In this document: positions 9,411 to 17,951 of the stretch, one piece after another | Layout: every line of letters begins with the position of its first letter | Numbering within the stretch: the stretch's first letter is position 1 | Assembly (NCBI GenBank): GCA_963822145.1 | Contig: CAWGGG010000004.1 | Span: 1,736,001-1,800,000, forward strand | Origin: UBA5072 sp963822145 | GTDB lineage: Bacteria > Bacteroidota > Bacteroidia > Bacteroidales > UBA10428 | Length of the DNA stretch: 64,000 nt | Reading direction: 5' to 3' | Position numbers and translations under genes: made by a program | Notes under the pieces: model-generated | Told to the model about the DNA's origin: nothing | Database searches by the model: none | The model's input: the letters and a program-made list of their open reading frames with translations, nothing else

Positions 9411-11756
9411 TTATTCATACCGCAAGGCCTCCACGGGATTCCTTGTTGCAGCCCTGTATGATTGTACGCTCACCGTTATTACTGCCACTGCCACTGCAAG
9501 AGTTCCTGCCACCACAAACACCCACCAGCTTAATTCCGTCTTGTAGGCAAAATTTTGCAGCCACCGGTGCATGGCATACCACGCAATTGGACAGGCAATG
9601 ACAAATGCAAAGGCTACCCATTTGATAAAGTCTTTATTGAGCATTGCCATAATTTCAAAAGTCCGTGCACCATTCACCTTGCGGATGCCGATTTCTTTTA
9701 TCCTGAACCGAAGCAAAAGTTGAACTAAACCAAACAGACCGATTAAGGAGATGAGCATTGCCAAAGCAAAAAACAAATTGAACAATTTTAAAAGTGATTT
9801 TTCATTGCGATACTGTTGTATAATAAGGTCGCCAACGAATTGATATTCAAATGGCTCTACAGTTTCAAATTTTTCCCAAACATGACGGATTTCAGCAATA
9901 TTATTTTCAAATCCTGTCTTTTGCAGACGAATGATGAAATTCCAACATTTGTCAGCAATTGTAAACTGTATAGGTTTAATCGGATCGTGCATGGATCCAA
10001 TATGAAAATCACTTACAATACCTACAATCTGCACTTTGGTTTCCCCCAAATTGTACGATTTGCCTAAAATTGATTCTCCGATACCGAATTGTATGAATGC
10101 TTTGTCATTAATAACAGCTCGATCGTAAATCGAAGTCGTGTCTTCGGTGAATTCACCAAGTTGGTTTTTTACCGGAATTTTTAAAACATCAAAAAAATTG
10201 GATGCTACCTGAGAATGGAAAATTTCGATCTTTACATCGGTACCTTCTGGCTGCACAGGCCAATAATTTCCCAGGTATCCGGGCAGTGGAAATGCACAGG
10301 ATGTTGTTGCTACTACTCCCGGGATCTTTTTAATTTCGTTGTTCATGGCGTCGAAATGATCAAAAGTCGCTTTGGTACCACTAAAACATATTAGCGAAGA
10401 ATAGTCGTAACCCAATTCGCCTTTTGTACTTTCATTCAATTGCTTCTTTATGGTGATGGCAGCTATTAGTAATACTATCGCAATTGAAAACTGAACAGTA
10501 ATCAGTCCATTTCTAAACAACGATTTGGATTTTAAAGCTTTAGAGGTTGAAATTGCAACTGTTCTACTAATATAGTTTGCAGGATATAATCCGGAAAGTA
10601 CTCCGATAATTAAACCGAACAATACAATTATCATCCAAAAAAAGGGTTTGCTAAGTGGTATGTCTATCCCAATGATACCCTGCGATTTAAGAAGCGGGAT
10701 TGCATAGAGTGAAATAATAAAAGCTGCCAGAATACATAAAAAAGTCAATAATACCGAAAATGACATATATTCCCTGAATAGATATTTTCTGCTTGCACCA
10801 ATAATCTTTTTTACTGCAACTGATTTCTTTCTTGCCTCAAAACCTGCTGTTGAAAGATTAATGTAATTTATACAAGAGATGATGAGTATCAGAATGCCAG
10901 AAGAGCAGAATATATATATAAGAATAATACTAATATCGGAATCGAAACTTCCCAAAATTGAAGAACTGTGTAAATGTATCTTTTCAAGTGGCTGTAAATA
11001 ATAATCACTTGTTTCTGCATACCAATTTCCAACATATTTGGCTTGGAGTGGTTTCATAATGTTTCCAAACCCTGCAACCATTGTTTTATCTTCAACCAAA
11101 ACAAACGTTCTCCACGTCCACCATAACCAGTGATTTTTCATCTCTTCTCCGAATTCATCCAGCGCATCGTTTGTACTTGTGAGGAACTCGAATTGTAATG
11201 ACGAATTTGAGGGAATATCATCAAAAACTGCCGATACAGTATATTTCTGTCCATAATTAAGAGTAAGGGTCTTCCCAACTGGTGAAACAGCTCCAAATAT
11301 TTTATTGGCCAGCGATTTGGAAAGCGCAATACTTAAAGGCTTTTCAAAAAAATTTTCACTTTCCTGCTGTAACACGCGGAATGAAAAGATATCGAATAGC
11401 TCTATATCACCAGACGCGCCTTTTGCTTTATAGGATTTTTTGTCAAATTCAATATTTTGATCCCATGCCCAGCCAAAACGGGCAGCTTTTTCAATGCCCG
11501 GGACCTCTTTGGGTAATACATTGAACCAATTGTGATTGGTAGTCGCATTATCTGTACTTTTCTGATTCTGAATATAGTTTAACCGGAAAATCCTTTCCGA
11601 CCTTGCATTAAACCTGTCAAAAGTAAATTGGTGATAAACAAAAAGACCTATAATCAAACATGCCGATAAGGCAATTGAATATCCAAAGACGTTTACAATC
11701 GTTATCGTTATATTGTATTTAAGTTCTTTGTAGAAATTGGAAATTTTCATAATCAT
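9411..11756 (-). CDS. MacB/FtsX-type ABC transporter permease (2 of 3)
   Basis: The 781-residue product has the same doubled FtsX layout as its neighbours: a first helix near residues 20-45, then a periplasmic domain, a central helix group (ILIYIFCSSGILILIISCINY) and C-terminal helices. The last ~95 residues, from KEIGIRKVNGARTFEIM to the end, are identical to those of permease 3, and the DNA matches at 271 of 272 positions. The earlier part is only distantly similar, so the tail was probably copied recently. Codon and base use upstream is more A+T-rich than in permease 3. The gene lies in the middle of the ATPase-permease run. The substrate is unknown. Confidence 0.88.
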   Translation of the reverse strand: MIMKISNFYKELKYNITITIVNVFGYSIALSACLIIGLFVYHQFTFDRFNARSERIFRLNYIQNQKSTDNATTNHNWFNVLPKEVPGIEKAARFGWAWDQNIEFDKKSYKAKGASGDIELFDIFSFRVLQQESENFFEKPLSIALSKSLANKIFGAVSPVGKTLTLNYGQKYTVSAVFDDIPSNSSLQFEFLTSTNDALDEFGEEMKNHWLWWTWRTFVLVEDKTMVAGFGNIMKPLQAKYVGNWYAETSDYYLQPLEKIHLHSSSILGSFDSDISIILIYIFCSSGILILIISCINYINLSTAGFEARKKSVAVKKIIGASRKYLFREYMSFSVLLTFLCILAAFIISLYAIPLLKSQGIIGIDIPLSKPFFWMIIVLFGLIIGVLSGLYPANYISRTVAISTSKALKSKSLFRNGLITVQFSIAIVLLIAAITIKKQLNESTKGELGYDYSSLICFSGTKATFDHFDAMNNEIKKIPGVVATTSCAFPLPGYLGNYWPVQPEGTDVKIEIFHSQVASNFFDVLKIPVKNQLGEFTEDTTSIYDRAVINDKAFIQFGIGESILGKSYNLGETKVQIVGIVSDFHIGSMHDPIKPIQFTIADKCWNFIIRLQKTGFENNIAEIRHVWEKFETVEPFEYQFVGDLIIQQYRNEKSLLKLFNLFFALAMLISLIGLFGLVQLLLRFRIKEIGIRKVNGARTFEIMAMLNKDFIKWVAFAFVIACPIAWYAMHRWLQNFAYKTELSWWVFVVAGTLAVAVAVITVSVQSYRAATRNPVEALRYE
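9427..9698. repeat. 272-bp direct repeat, copy 1 (3' end of permease 2)
   Basis: The sequence matches 11846-12117 with a single difference (T at 9444, G at 11863). Identity stops abruptly at both ends, and the flanking coding sequence is strongly diverged. It covers the codons for the last membrane helices of both permeases. Gene conversion or segmental duplication explains it best. Confidence 0.92.
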
Positions 11757-11829
11757 TTCTTATATATGTTTCTTGGCAGATACTTCAATCAGGATCCTAG
11801 CCTGACAACTGTCTGGTTCGGTTTCATCC

Positions 11830-14187
11830 TCATTCGTATCTCAGCGCCTCCACGGGATTCCTGGTTGCAGCCCTGTATGATTGTACGCTCACCGTTATTA
11901 CTGCCACTGCCACTGCAAGAGTTCCTGCCACCACAAACACCCACCAGCTTAATTCCGTCTTGTAGGCAAAATTTTGCAGCCACCGGTGCATGGCATACCA
12001 CGCAATTGGACAGGCAATGACAAATGCAAAGGCTACCCATTTGATAAAGTCTTTATTGAGCATTGCCATAATTTCAAAAGTCCGTGCACCATTCACCTTG
12101 CGGATGCCGATTTCTTTGGTGCGGCGTTCGGTCAAGAACACCGACAGTCCCACCAGACCCAGTATTGCAATGGAAATGGCAATGATCATACAATACACCA
12201 AAAGTGTCTGTACGTTTTCTTCGGACCGGTACAGGTTGTTGTAACGGTCATTCAGGAACTCAAAGGAAAAAGTGTAGTCAGCAACATTGTATGCCTCCCA
12301 GGTTTTTTCGATGAAGGCCAGGGTGTTTTTTTTATCGATCGAGGCAATCCTAATAGAAACCAGATCAAAATCACTGGGATCATAATAAATGATAATCGGA
12401 CTGATGGGGTTGTGCAGTGATTCATAGTGGAAATCCTTCACAACGCCGATTACGCTTCCTTCTCGACCGCCATATTCAATCACCTGTCCGATGGACTCTT
12501 CGGGCGACTTCCATCCGATTTCCTTCACTGCCATTTCATTGATCAGGTAACCGAAATCACTGGCAATATTTTCGTGGAAATTCCGGCCGGCTAAAAGTTG
12601 AACCTTGTAGGTGGGTATAAACTGATCATCTGTCCTGACATTCGCCAGCCTGAATCCCAGGGGAATCGCATTGCCTCCCGATATGACCCTGGCGCCATTG
12701 CTGTCCCAAAGCCCCGAGGAGGGTACCCGTTTGGACCCGGATACAGTTAAAACGTTGGAATTCTTTAGCAGCTGTTGTTTAAAATCATCAAACTTTTGAA
12801 GTAACAAGGGTGTGACCGGTATTATAACGATATTTTCCTTGTCGATCCCCAGCTCTTTATGATGCAGGTAGTTCAATTGCTTGGATACCAATAGGAACGA
12901 GATGATCAACGCAATAGAGACTACAAATTGAAAAACCACAAGGCCGCTCCGGAATGCTGTTTTTCCGAAACGGGAATCATAAGTCTTTGTTTTTCCCGGC
13001 CTGTACGATGATAAAATAACCATCGGATAAATGCCCGAAAGGATGCCTGTCAGCAAGGATAACACCACAAAACCGCCAACTAGAGCCAGGTTTTCAGTAA
13101 ATTTAAAACTAAAGGAGTTTATAAAAAAGGCATTGAACAACGGCAGGGAAATTGAAGCCATATACATTGCAAGGATGAGCGCAACAAAACAAAACAATAC
13201 CGACTCAGCCAGCAATTGCACAATGAGCCTTTTTTGGGATGCTCCGATGATCCTTTTTATGGTTGTATCCTTCATCTTTTTGGAATACATAGCCGCATTC
13301 AGGTTCATGAAGTTGATACTCCCCAGGATCAGGATCAGCAAGGCGATTGAGGTTAAAATATAAATATAGGAACGGCTGCTGTACCAGTTAAAATGAATAT
13401 CCGTCAACCGTTCGAGCCTGATTTTTGTCCATTTGGTACCATTGTCCAGCTGCTTATCAATGAATGCGTCAAGTTTATTGTCGATATCCGCAGGCAGGAA
13501 TGGTATCAGTGCAAACGTCTCGTAGTTGTTGCTGCCCCAGTCCTTTAACTCATCCGGGCCAACAGCAGCCTCCAGGGTACTGAAGGAAACCAGGAAATCG
13601 GGGTTAAAGTGGGTAGGTTGTTTCCATCTTTTAAAAACCCCTGTGATCTCAAGGGTGTGCTTTCCACCGTTTTCATCTTTAAACTCCAGAGTCTTACCAA
13701 TGGCATCCTGTTCAGGGAAGTATTTATCCGCTGCCTCATCTGTAATAATAGCGGTGAGGGGACGTATCAGCAGGCTACTGTCGGCGGGCAATCCTTCGAA
13801 TGTAAAAATTTTCAATACAGCAGGCTCTGCAAAGCATACTTTGTTTTCCTCCGTATTGTAATTGCCTGATGAAAACACCATGCCGGTGTGGTAAACCCGG
13901 GCAATTTGCTGGATGGCAGAAAATTCATTCTTGAGCAGGGGCGCTATTACAGCGGCCACATTGGGCAAATGCAGGTTCTCTGAACCGTTTTCATCATAAA
14001 AATAGCGGTGCACCCGGTAAATGTTATGGCTATTTTCGTGGAATCCGTCATAACTCAGCTCGTTTTTTATCCATACGGTAATGACAATGACGCATACAAA
14101 GCCCAGTACCAAACCTGAAAGATTGATCAAGGAGAAAAGCAGGTTTCGCTTAATATTTCTAATCATCGAGATTATGAATCTTTTCAT
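11830..14187 (-). CDS. MacB/FtsX-type ABC transporter permease (3 of 3)
   Basis: The 785-residue product has its first helix near residues 15-40 (LINLSGLVLGFVCVIVITVW), a periplasmic domain, a central three-helix group near residues 280-400, a second periplasmic domain and three C-terminal helices ending in RNPVEALRYE. It is the first permease after the ATPase, 95 bases downstream, and the most likely original partner. Its 3' end carries copy 2 of the 272-bp repeat. As with its sisters, function can be assigned only as the membrane part of a MacB/LolE-like mechanotransmission transporter in the inner membrane. Confidence 0.88.
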   Translation of the reverse strand: MKRFIISMIRNIKRNLLFSLINLSGLVLGFVCVIVITVWIKNELSYDGFHENSHNIYRVHRYFYDENGSENLHLPNVAAVIAPLLKNEFSAIQQIARVYHTGMVFSSGNYNTEENKVCFAEPAVLKIFTFEGLPADSSLLIRPLTAIITDEAADKYFPEQDAIGKTLEFKDENGGKHTLEITGVFKRWKQPTHFNPDFLVSFSTLEAAVGPDELKDWGSNNYETFALIPFLPADIDNKLDAFIDKQLDNGTKWTKIRLERLTDIHFNWYSSRSYIYILTSIALLILILGSINFMNLNAAMYSKKMKDTTIKRIIGASQKRLIVQLLAESVLFCFVALILAMYMASISLPLFNAFFINSFSFKFTENLALVGGFVVLSLLTGILSGIYPMVILSSYRPGKTKTYDSRFGKTAFRSGLVVFQFVVSIALIISFLLVSKQLNYLHHKELGIDKENIVIIPVTPLLLQKFDDFKQQLLKNSNVLTVSGSKRVPSSGLWDSNGARVISGGNAIPLGFRLANVRTDDQFIPTYKVQLLAGRNFHENIASDFGYLINEMAVKEIGWKSPEESIGQVIEYGGREGSVIGVVKDFHYESLHNPISPIIIYYDPSDFDLVSIRIASIDKKNTLAFIEKTWEAYNVADYTFSFEFLNDRYNNLYRSEENVQTLLVYCMIIAISIAILGLVGLSVFLTERRTKEIGIRKVNGARTFEIMAMLNKDFIKWVAFAFVIACPIAWYAMHRWLQNFAYKTELSWWVFVVAGTLAVAVAVITVSVQSYRAATRNPVEALRYE
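11846..12117. repeat. 272-bp direct repeat, copy 2 (3' end of permease 3)
   Basis: This is the partner of 9427-9698, in the same orientation and at the same place in the coding frame, with one mismatch. The two copies lie 2,419 bases apart, so recombination between them would delete one permease and leave a chimeric but in-frame gene. Confidence 0.92.
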
Positions 14188-14282
14188 TTTTATATTGCAG
14201 TTAAAATTGATTGATCCATGTATATTATCGGTTTTCTGGTCTTTAGCACCTCTTCTTCAGCGACTGCCGTTTGCCTTTCCCC

Positions 14283-14996
14283 CTATATCTCCTCCTTATC
14301 CCTGTAAACCACCTCCGCATTCCCTTTCATTTCCTCCGTAACAATCCTTCCGTCAAACAAATGAATGATGCGGTGCGCATAACTTGAATCCCTTTCTGAG
14401 TGGGTCACCATCACAATGGTGGTACCTTCCCTGTTCAGGTCCGATAACAATTTCATTACTTCAATACCATTTTTAGAATCGAGGTTACCTGTGGGCTCGT
14501 CAGCAAGGACAAGCTTTGGCGCGATCACCACGGCACGTGAAATTGCTACACGCTGCTGCTGGCCGCCTGAAAGCTGCTGGGGAAAATGTTTTCCCCGGTG
14601 ACCGATCTTCATCCGTTCCAGGATGCTTTCAACCCTCTTTTTGCGTTGAGATTCCCTGATCCCCATATACACCAGGGGAAGTTCCACATTTTCAAAAACC
14701 GTTAATTCATCAATCAGGTTAAAACTTTGAAAAACAAAACCAATATTCCCCTTTCGCATTTCGGTGCGCTGGCCTTCGTTAAGCGCTGAAACATCCCTAT
14801 CATTAAAAAAGTACTTTCCTTTCGTTGGATTGTCAAGCAAGCCGATGATATTCAGCAGGGTTGATTTACCACAGCCCGATGGTCCCATTATTGCCACAAA
14901 CTCGCCTTGGCTGACCTCCATGGTCACATTGTTCAATGCTGTGGTTTCAACCTCGTCGGTGCGGAAAATCCTGGTGAGTTCCTTTGTTTTTATCAT
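14283..14996 (-). CDS. ABC transporter ATPase, LolD/MacB-like
   Basis: The 237-residue cytoplasmic ATPase has a Walker A motif GPSGCGKST (residues 38-46), the Q-loop in GFVFQSFNL, the signature LSGGQQQR and Walker B LVLADEPTGNLD, followed by an H-loop histidine in VMVTHSERD. The text around these motifs is typical of the LolD/MacB subgroup, which pairs with FtsX-like permeases. It heads the minus-strand run of ATPase plus three permeases. The divergent neighbour is a sigma-54-type regulator, and a candidate sigma-54 promoter lies 48 bases upstream (15045-15060). Export of peptides or lipids, or lipoprotein release, is possible. Confidence 0.93.
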   Translation of the reverse strand: MIKTKELTRIFRTDEVETTALNNVTMEVSQGEFVAIMGPSGCGKSTLLNIIGLLDNPTKGKYFFNDRDVSALNEGQRTEMRKGNIGFVFQSFNLIDELTVFENVELPLVYMGIRESQRKKRVESILERMKIGHRGKHFPQQLSGGQQQRVAISRAVVIAPKLVLADEPTGNLDSKNGIEVMKLLSDLNREGTTIVMVTHSERDSSYAHRIIHLFDGRIVTEEMKGNAEVVYRDKEEI

Positions 14997-15044
14997 TGAT
15001 TTTGTATAAAGTATTTATGCTTTAGCCCATTCAATTCCTTCACA

Positions 15045-15060
15045 TTCAAATCCGGTGCCA
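15045..15060 (-). promoter_or_regulatory. Candidate sigma-54 (-24/-12) promoter of the ABC operon
   Basis: On the minus strand TGGCAC (15060-15055) is followed after five bases by TTGAA (15049-15045). The consensus is TGGCAC-N5-TTGCA, so spacing and the -24 element fit exactly, but the near-invariant C of the -12 GC is A. The site lies between the ABC operon and a divergent gene for a sigma-54-type activator, which is why it is reported. Confidence 0.4.
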
Positions 15061-15205
15061 TACATGTAATTAACTCACTATTAAATAGATGAAAATAATA
15101 TCAATAAAAAAGTGTAAAAAAATTGGCCTTCTTTTGTAAAATAATTGGACACTTTGACCGATCCGAGTTTAAGTTCAATACCTTTGATCAACAAGATCGT
15201 AAACG

Positions 15206-16567
15206 ATGCTTACGGGAAAAATACTTATTGTGGATGACAACAAGAGTGTACTGAGTGCACTGAAGTTGTTTTTACAGGGTGAATTTGAAATGGTTGAAAC
15301 CATTGCCAGCCCGAACCTGATTATGGCAACGCTGGGTAAAAACGATTTTGACCTGGTATTGCTTGATATGAATTTCTCTACCGGCATCAATACCGGCAAT
15401 GAGGGACTGTTTTGGCTGGGTGAAATAAAAAAAGAGACTCCGACCACCGAAGTTGTGATGATCACGGCCTATGGTGATATTGAACTTGCCGTTAAGGCAC
15501 TGAAACTGGGTGCGGCCGATTTTATTGTCAAGCCCTGGGAGAATGTTAAACTGCTGGCCACACTGAAATCCACCCTGAAGCTGAGGCGGTCGAACATCAA
15601 GGTGGAAGAGCTCAGGCAAAGGGAACAAAGTCTCAAATCTGAACTTAACCAGGAACAGCGTCCCATCGTTGGGTCATCACCTGGCATGCTGCAAATGATG
15701 CAGATGATTTCAAAGGTGGCCAGAACCGATGCCAATGTGCTGATCACCGGGGAAAACGGCACGGGCAAAGAATTGGTGGCACGGGAAATTCACCGGAAAT
15801 CGGACCGGCACGGTGAATTGCTGGTGACGGTTGACATGGGTGCCATCCCGGAGACCTTGTTTGAAAGCGAATTATTCGGCCATAAAAAAGGCTCATTTAC
15901 AGATGCACATGAGGATCGCATAGGTAAATTCCAGCTTGCACAAAAAGGATCCCTTTTCCTTGATGAAATAGGTAACCTGCCCTTGTCACTTCAGTCGAAG
16001 CTTTTAACCACGCTGCAAAACCGAACCATCATGCCGGTAGGTTCCAATCAAACTGTGGCCATCGATATCCGTCTGATATGTGCCACCAACTGTGACCTTG
16101 AACAATTCATCGTTGAACAGAAATTCAGGGAGGACCTGCTTTACCGGATCAACACCATTTGCATCGAGGTTCCACCGCTTCGGGAAAGGGGCCAGGATAT
16201 TGAACTGCTGGCAACATTTTTCCTGAAATGTTTTGAAAAAAAGTACCGAAAGCCTGCACTCAAAATCAGTACTCAGGCCATGAATAAGCTGATGAAATAT
16301 GCATGGCCGGGCAATGTGAGGGAATTGCAGCATACCATTGAGAAGGCAGTAATCCTTAGCGATTCCCTTACACTTAAGGCGGAGGACTTTATTTTTAAGG
16401 CAGCCGGCCGGGTAGTAAATTCTCCTTTGCTGACCTTTGAAGAAATGGAAAAACAGATGATTGAGGCAGCCTTCGAAAAACACAACGGCAAGCATAATGC
16501 TGTAGCCAACCAACTGGGAATCTCACGTCAAACCCTGTACAATAAAATGAAACGGTATGATTTATAA
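15206..16567 (+). CDS. Sigma-54-dependent response regulator, NtrC type
   Basis: The 453-residue product has three parts. The receiver domain (about 5-120) has phospho-acceptor D54 in VLLDMNF and conserved D10-D11. The AAA+ domain (about 152-385) has Walker A GENGTGKE at 182-189 and Walker B FLDEIG with D253 and E254. The C-terminal Fis-type helix-turn-helix lies around NAVANQLGISRQTLYNKMKR. The sigma-54 contact loop reads GSFTDA (229-234) instead of GAFTGA. It overlaps the histidine kinase gene by 11 bases, so the two form a cognate pair. The divergent ABC operon is the obvious target, by context only. Confidence 0.93.
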   Translation: MLTGKILIVDDNKSVLSALKLFLQGEFEMVETIASPNLIMATLGKNDFDLVLLDMNFSTGINTGNEGLFWLGEIKKETPTTEVVMITAYGDIELAVKALKLGAADFIVKPWENVKLLATLKSTLKLRRSNIKVEELRQREQSLKSELNQEQRPIVGSSPGMLQMMQMISKVARTDANVLITGENGTGKELVAREIHRKSDRHGELLVTVDMGAIPETLFESELFGHKKGSFTDAHEDRIGKFQLAQKGSLFLDEIGNLPLSLQSKLLTTLQNRTIMPVGSNQTVAIDIRLICATNCDLEQFIVEQKFREDLLYRINTICIEVPPLRERGQDIELLATFFLKCFEKKYRKPALKISTQAMNKLMKYAWPGNVRELQHTIEKAVILSDSLTLKAEDFIFKAAGRVVNSPLLTFEEMEKQMIEAAFEKHNGKHNAVANQLGISRQTLYNKMKRYDL

Positions 16568-17906
16568 ATCGTTCAACCTCACCATTGTGATCCGCCTGAT
16601 TGTTTTTGCGGTTACGGCGGCATGCCTGGGAATCGGGTTGTATCACCGGAATGTATTTGTTTCGGCACCACTGATCCTCCTTGTTCTGATCATCATGTTT
16701 GACCTGGTCTATTTCGTGAATGGGGTGAACCGCAAAGTGGCATTCTTTTTCGATGCGATCAGGAATGAGGATACCACCCTTCACTATGCTGAAAATGTTA
16801 AACCCAGTTCGCTGCATGCTTTGCACCTAAGTCTGAACAGGCTTAACCAGCATATTGCCGACATTAAATTAATCAGCGCCCATAATGAGAAGTTCTTTCA
16901 TGAGATGTTGAAGTCTTCTGCCACCGGACTCATGGCGGTGGATGAAAACGGGTATGTTGAACAGGTAAATGATTCCGCTCTTGAATTCATTGGAATGCCA
17001 CACATCGCACACACAGATCTGCTGAGGCAAAAAAGCGGTGAATTGTATGAAATGCTGATGCAAATCGGTCCGGGACAGAGCCGGACAATTAAAGTCTTAC
17101 AGGGCAACGAGCTTCGCTTGTTATCATTGAAAGTGGCATTGTTGCATTTTGGTGAGAAGAAATACAGGCTGTATTCCATTTCTGATATCAAATCCGAATT
17201 GGAGGAGCATGAAGTGGATTCATGGCAAAAACTGATCAGGGTAATGACCCATGAGATCATGAATTCTATAGCACCGATCACTTCCCTGAGCAGCACGCTT
17301 ACTGCAATATTTGTAAAGGATAGTCTGCCATTGCCCGTCTCTGAGGTCACTGAAAAGCACATAGCAAATATCCTTCAGGGATTGGATGTGATTGAAAGTA
17401 CAGGCAGAGGCCTGATGCATTTTGTGGAGGATTACAGACAACTGACCAAAATACCAAAACCTGTCTTTAAATCCATTGATACCATCAAATGGTTAAACGC
17501 GCTTCAATTGTTGATGAAATTCAGGCTGGATGAAGAAAATGTTAAACTCAGCATTCAGGCGAAGGGGTCGTTGCATGAACTGATCGGTGATGAGAAACTG
17601 CTGAACCAGGTAATGATTAATGTGCTGAATAATGCCATGGATGCATTAAAAAACGTGGCGCAGAAAAAGATAGTGATCAGTCTGTCGGAAAGCACAACCG
17701 GTAGATTTAAAATCAGCATTACCGATAATGGAAAGGGGATTGCCCCGGATGAAATTGACAAGGTGTTCATCCCCTTCTATACTACCAAGGAAAATGGTTC
17801 GGGCATCGGATTAAGCATATCCCGTAAAATCATGCGGTTGCACAAAGGCAGTATTTCCGTATTTTCAAAGCAGGGAGAGCAAACTACAATAGTATTGAGC
17901 TTCTAG
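16557..17906 (+). CDS. Sensor histidine kinase, cognate to the NtrC-type regulator
   Basis: The 449-residue product has two membrane helices at about residues 9-28 and 35-54 with almost no periplasmic loop, so it probably senses within the membrane or cytoplasm. A PAS-like domain (about 115-210) follows, then the dimerisation domain with H232 in VMTHEIMNSIAP, then the ATP-binding domain with N-box LNNAMDALK, and G-boxes DNGKGIA and GSGIGLSIS. The architecture resembles NtrY-like kinases. The ATG lies inside the last codons of the regulator gene, which suggests translational coupling. The gene ends 45 bases before a convergent glycosidase gene. Confidence 0.92.
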   Translation: MIYKSFNLTIVIRLIVFAVTAACLGIGLYHRNVFVSAPLILLVLIIMFDLVYFVNGVNRKVAFFFDAIRNEDTTLHYAENVKPSSLHALHLSLNRLNQHIADIKLISAHNEKFFHEMLKSSATGLMAVDENGYVEQVNDSALEFIGMPHIAHTDLLRQKSGELYEMLMQIGPGQSRTIKVLQGNELRLLSLKVALLHFGEKKYRLYSISDIKSELEEHEVDSWQKLIRVMTHEIMNSIAPITSLSSTLTAIFVKDSLPLPVSEVTEKHIANILQGLDVIESTGRGLMHFVEDYRQLTKIPKPVFKSIDTIKWLNALQLLMKFRLDEENVKLSIQAKGSLHELIGDEKLLNQVMINVLNNAMDALKNVAQKKIVISLSESTTGRFKISITDNGKGIAPDEIDKVFIPFYTTKENGSGIGLSISRKIMRLHKGSISVFSKQGEQTTIVLSF

Positions 17907-17912
17907 TCGTCC

Positions 17913-17950
17913 CTTCTTCGCCCGTCCGTAGCTTCGGTGAAGGCGGGGTC
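17913..17950. terminator. Possible GC-rich hairpin between convergent genes
   Basis: The 45-base gap between the kinase stop and the glycosidase stop contains an imperfect inverted sequence (TTCGCC pairing with GGTGAA around a CCG/CGG inner pair). It has no clear T-run on either strand. It could terminate transcription in both directions, but the fold is weak. Confidence 0.25.
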
Positions 17951-17951
17951 C

